From Flavobacterium aerium (GTDB taxonomy: Bacteria; Bacteroidota; Bacteroidia; Flavobacteriales; Flavobacteriaceae), in assembly GCF_030766725.1 (NCBI RefSeq), contig NZ_JARQWR010000004.1, positions 62,001-126,000 of the forward strand: a DNA stretch of 64,000 nucleotides, in the 5' to 3' direction. Positions 60,816 to 64,000 of this stretch are shown here, piece by piece; position 1 is the first letter of the stretch, and each line of letters starts with the position of its first letter. The notes under the pieces were generated by a model, which did no database searches, had not been told where the DNA came from, and was given only the letters and a program-made list of their open reading frames with translations. The translations under genes were made by a program, and so were the position numbers.

Positions 60816-61092
60816 ATTGAAAAAAATAACGAAAAGCAAACCAATACACAATTCATTATTCGTTAAATGAATAACACATCTACAAACAATTTACGACCTT
60901 TAATAAAAAATTATAGAAACGTAAATAATATTTATAGGCGACGGTGATTGATTTGAAGGATAAGAGATTACAAATAGATAAAATTCTATAATATTAGAAA
61001 TAAATATGTGTATTGTGAGACATGCAGGCAATAATAAACCAAAGAATTGGTTATTTTTGTTAGATATAAATTTAGAAAAAGAACAGTAAATT
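60816..61092. other. Intergenic region before the second flippase
   Basis: I see no gene here. The sequence is AT-rich. TTTTTG near 61056 and an AAATTT-containing stretch downstream may be a promoter, but no perfect TANNTTTG was found. Any N-terminal extension of the flippase would have to use a non-ATG codon in this region. Confidence 0.35.
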
Positions 61093-62553
61093 TTGGGGTT
61101 ATATAAAAATCTATTTAAACAGACAGCCATTTATGGACTTGCTACGGTAATACCTCGAATGTTCAGTTTCATTTTAGTGCCATTATACACGGAACTGTTA
61201 CCTGCTGGAGAGTATGGAGAAGTATCTGTGATTTTTGCATGGATGATGTTTTTCAATGTGATTCTAGCCTATGGAATGGAAACAGCTTTCTTCAGATTCT
61301 ATAATAATGACTACGATAAGAAAAGCGTAATAGGAACGTCTACGATATCGGTATTGTGGACATCAATAGCATTTCTGTGTATTGCACTACTCGGGCGCAA
61401 TATGCTTGCAGAATGGTCTAAAATAGACGTGCAGTATATTACCTATACCATTTGGATTTTAGTATTAGATGCTTTAGTCATTATTCCATTTTCAAAACTA
61501 CGAGCATACCAAAGACCAATCATGTATGCGATAATCAAAATAGGAAATGTAGCGGTAAACTTAGGCTTGAATATTTTCTTTTTGGTATATCTACCAAAAT
61601 TGGCCCAATCAAATCCAGATAAATTCCTAAGTACCTTATATGCAGATGATTTCCAAATTGGATATATTTTCGTAGCCAATATCATTTCAAGTTTTGTAAC
61701 TTTTCTGGTACTTTCACCAAACTACTTCCATATCCATTGGCACTTTGATAGAAAACTTTGGAAAAAAATGATGCAATACGGACTACCAATTATGATTGCG
61801 GGAATTGCATTTGCTATTAATGAACATTTCGATAAAATATTATTAGATTATTTGCTGCCCAAAGATGTAGCAAAAGTAGAAGTAGGAGCCTATTCAGCCT
61901 GTTATAAACTAGCGGTATTCATGGTGCTTTTTGGCACAGCATTTCGATTGGGAATTGAACCCTTTTTCTTTAGCCATTCAAAAAACGAAAATGCGCCACA
62001 AACCTATGCAATGATTACAAAGTATTTTGTGATATTTGGGTCCGTGATATTGTTGGGTGTAATAGTCTTTGCAGATTTATTAAAAATATACCTAATCAGA
62101 GATTCATCCTATTGGGAGGCAATGAATGTACTACCACTAATTATTTTAGCGAATTTCTTTTTAGGAATATACCATAACCTTTCAGTGTGGTACAAACTAA
62201 TTGATCAAACAAAAATTGGAGCCTATATCTCAATTGTTGGAGCGATAATAACGCTGATATTGAACTTTGCATTAATTCCGATTTGGAGTTATGTAGGTTC
62301 TGCTGTAGCAACAATTGCTGCGTACGGAAGTATGATGCTAATTTCGTATATTATGGGAAATAAAAGATACCCTATCCCATATGATTTGAAGAAAATAAGC
62401 ATGTATTTAGGAGTATCAATACTATTTTCAACACTATCATTCTATGTTTTTAGAGAGAAATATTATGTTGGAATACCACTGTTAATCATTTTCATGTATA
62501 TGATATACCACAATGAAAAAGAAACACTAAAAGGGATTTTAAGAAGAAAATAA
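61093..62553 (+). CDS. MOP-family polysaccharide flippase
   Basis: The 486-residue protein starts at a TTG (no suitable ATG upstream). It has about fourteen hydrophobic segments. The N-terminal GLYKNLFKQTAIYGLATVIPRMFSFILVPLYTELLP and GEYGEVSVIFAWMMFF are typical of the RfbX/Wzx-like polysaccharide transporter family. It is the second flippase in the window and not a close copy of the first. It stands with dut and a sugar nucleotidyltransferase gene, a linkage usual in Flavobacteriaceae and not tied to the polysaccharide locus. Confidence 0.82.
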   Translation: MGLYKNLFKQTAIYGLATVIPRMFSFILVPLYTELLPAGEYGEVSVIFAWMMFFNVILAYGMETAFFRFYNNDYDKKSVIGTSTISVLWTSIAFLCIALLGRNMLAEWSKIDVQYITYTIWILVLDALVIIPFSKLRAYQRPIMYAIIKIGNVAVNLGLNIFFLVYLPKLAQSNPDKFLSTLYADDFQIGYIFVANIISSFVTFLVLSPNYFHIHWHFDRKLWKKMMQYGLPIMIAGIAFAINEHFDKILLDYLLPKDVAKVEVGAYSACYKLAVFMVLFGTAFRLGIEPFFFSHSKNENAPQTYAMITKYFVIFGSVILLGVIVFADLLKIYLIRDSSYWEAMNVLPLIILANFFLGIYHNLSVWYKLIDQTKIGAYISIVGAIITLILNFALIPIWSYVGSAVATIAAYGSMMLISYIMGNKRYPIPYDLKKISMYLGVSILFSTLSFYVFREKYYVGIPLLIIFMYMIYHNEKETLKGILRRK

Positions 62554-62625
62554 ACAGAGACTAATACCATAAAATACAAAATAGCAGAAATAATAGTATT
62601 TTGTGAAAGAATAAAAAAAGATCAA

Positions 62626-63060
62626 ATGACAATACAGATTATAAACAAATCACAACATAAATTACCGCACTACGAAACTATAGCGTCAGCGGGAATGGAT
62701 TTAAGAGCAAATTTAGAGAATGCAATTATATTGAAACCTCTAGAAAGAGCAATTGTAAAAACGGGATTGTTTATTGAGCTACCAATTGGATATGAAGCTC
62801 AGGTTAGACCAAGAAGTGGATTAGCTGCAAAAAATGGAATTACAGTACTCAATAGTCCTGGTACAATTGATGCAGATTACCGTGGAGAAATTGGAGTAAT
62901 CTTAGTGAATTTATCCAATGAAGAATTTAAGATTGAAAATGGAGAACGTATTGCACAACTCATTATCGCAAAACATGAAAGAGCGGAATGGATTGAAGTA
63001 GCAGAATTATCGGAAACATCGAGAGGTGAAGGAGGATTTGGAAGTACAGGAGTAAAATAA
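62626..63060 (+). CDS. dut: dUTP diphosphatase
   Basis: The 144-residue protein has the dUTPase motifs in order: [48 protein letters not shown], and the C-terminal arm [12 protein letters not shown] that closes over the active site. It hydrolyses dUTP to dUMP and pyrophosphate. It lies between the flippase and the nucleotidyltransferase on the same strand. Confidence 0.95.
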   Translation: MTIQIINKSQHKLPHYETIASAGMDLRANLENAIILKPLERAIVKTGLFIELPIGYEAQVRPRSGLAAKNGITVLNSPGTIDADYRGEIGVILVNLSNEEFKIENGERIAQLIIAKHERAEWIEVAELSETSRGEGGFGSTGVK

Positions 63061-63111
63061 TATCCATTTTTTAAAAGAAGAAAATAACAAACACGAATAT
63101 TGTAAGAATAT

Positions 63112-64000
63112 ATGAAAATAATTGTTCCTATGGCAGGTCGTGGATCTCGCTTGCGTCCCCACACATTAACTGTCCCAAAACCATTAATTCCTATTGCAGG
63201 GAAACCAATCGTACACCGTTTAGTAGAAGATATCGCAAGAGTGATCAATCAAGAGATTGAAGAAATAGCATTTATCATTCATAAAGATTTTGGAACGCAG
63301 GTAGAAGTAGATTTAGTGGCTATTGCAGAAAAATTAGGCGCAAAAGGAACGATATATTACCAAGAGCAACCATTAGGAACTGCACACGCAATAATGAGTG
63401 CTAAAGAATCAATGAGTGGACCTATTGTTGTGGCTTATGCTGATACATTATTTAAAGCCGATTTTAAATTAGATACCGCTGCAGATAGTGTGATTTGGGT
63501 AAAACAAGTAGAAGACCCAAGTGCTTTTGGAGTAGTACAACTAAACGAACAAAATCAAATTATCGATTTTGTTGAAAAACCAAAAGAATTCATCTCTGAT
63601 TTAGCAATTATTGGAATCTATTATTTTAAAAGCGGAGAAGCTTTAAGAAGCGAATTACAATACCTTTTGGACAATAATATTGTAAAAGGAGGAGAATATC
63701 AGTTGACAGACGGTTTAGAAAACATGAAAGTAAAAGGGATGAAGTTTGTTCCTGGAAAAGTAGAGGAATGGATGGATTGCGGAAATAAAAATGTAACCGT
63801 TGAAACAAATTCAAGAATGTTGAATTTCTTACACCTGGATGGTGAAAAATTAGTAGCCGATAATGTTACTATGGAAAACGCAACAATCATTGAACCCTGT
63901 TTCATTGGAGAAAATGTAGTTTTGAAAAACGCAACAATTGGACCTAATGTATCATTAGGAAAAGGATGTGTGGTAGAAAATGCTACAATAATGAATAGTT
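63112..64000 (+). CDS. Sugar-phosphate nucleotidyltransferase (3' end outside window)
   Basis: The frame opens at ATG 63112 and is still open at the right edge (296 codons visible). The N-terminal KIIVPMAGRGSRLRPHTLTVPKPLIPIAGKPIV is the nucleotide-binding region of glucose-1-phosphate thymidylyltransferase/mannose-1-phosphate guanylyltransferase-type enzymes. GTAHAIMSA, VVAYADTLF, VVQLNEQNQIIDFVEKP, and then a left-handed beta-helix start (ENATIIEPCFIGENVVLKNATIG) follow. The hexapeptide-repeat C-terminus suggests a bifunctional or GlmU-like enzyme. The substrate sugar cannot be fixed. It begins 51 nt after dut. Confidence 0.88.
   Translation, partial: MKIIVPMAGRGSRLRPHTLTVPKPLIPIAGKPIVHRLVEDIARVINQEIEEIAFIIHKDFGTQVEVDLVAIAEKLGAKGTIYYQEQPLGTAHAIMSAKESMSGPIVVAYADTLFKADFKLDTAADSVIWVKQVEDPSAFGVVQLNEQNQIIDFVEKPKEFISDLAIIGIYYFKSGEALRSELQYLLDNNIVKGGEYQLTDGLENMKVKGMKFVPGKVEEWMDCGNKNVTVETNSRMLNFLHLDGEKLVADNVTMENATIIEPCFIGENVVLKNATIGPNVSLGKGCVVENATIMNS

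Overview
The window looks like chromosomal DNA of a member of the Flavobacteriaceae (Bacteroidota), close to Flavobacterium. The evidence is: AT-rich sequence; many copies of the Bacteroidota promoter signature (-33 TTTG, -7 TANNTTTG); gliding/type IX secretion genes (sprB, sprF, sprE); a type B T9SS sorting domain; several Bacteroidota-restricted DUF families; and an F-type ATP synthase operon without the beta and epsilon genes. Family assignments come from reading the translated sequences by eye; no database search was run.

Layout. 1-6.4 kb: the 3' part of a giant adhesin gene (sprB, entering from the left edge), sprF and folB. 6.5-12.4 kb: minus-strand housekeeping genes (LtaS-like sulfatase-fold enzyme, LysE exporter, head GIN domain protein, RNase R) with a plus-strand tRNA-Cys between them. 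12.6-16 kb: DUF2007 protein, rpiB, tex and tatA. 16.2-21.3 kb: a tight operon of an M23 peptidase, a GH3-type acyl-adenylating enzyme, a DUF6909-like protein with a nucleosidase-like motif, and a Wzz-like membrane protein. 21.4-40.2 kb: a surface polysaccharide locus with a CDP-paratose-epimerase-like pair around a GT-C-like membrane protein, a DPM1-like GT2, two FkbM methyltransferases, a Wzx flippase, two Wzy/ligase-like membrane proteins, two GT4-type transferases, a UDP-xylose-synthase-like SDR and a phosphoglycosyl transferase. Inside it, about 27-30.5 kb is an accessory island holding a phage-tailspike-like beta-helix protein, a decayed IS transposase, a frameshifted ORF and an orphan exported protein.

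40.3-51.8 kb: purD, a DUF6341/DUF6427/upp group, DUF4254 plus a GT9 heptosyltransferase-like gene, a PaaE-like ferredoxin reductase, a large S9 peptidase and a two-gene ABC transporter. 52-60.8 kb: sprE, bactofilin and AtpZ, then atpB-E-F-H-A-G. 61-64 kb: a second flippase, dut and a sugar nucleotidyltransferase that runs off the right edge.

The two main themes are the cell surface (T9SS adhesin export and gliding, and polysaccharide assembly) and central bioenergetics. The most interesting signals are a terminator-like hairpin between atpE and atpF, a 27-bp perfect inverted repeat built into the end of a glycosyltransferase gene, an exact 720-bp-offset tandem duplication in sprB, a two-epimerase/GT-C-like/DPM-like cassette, and the insulated tailspike-like gene without a signal peptide.
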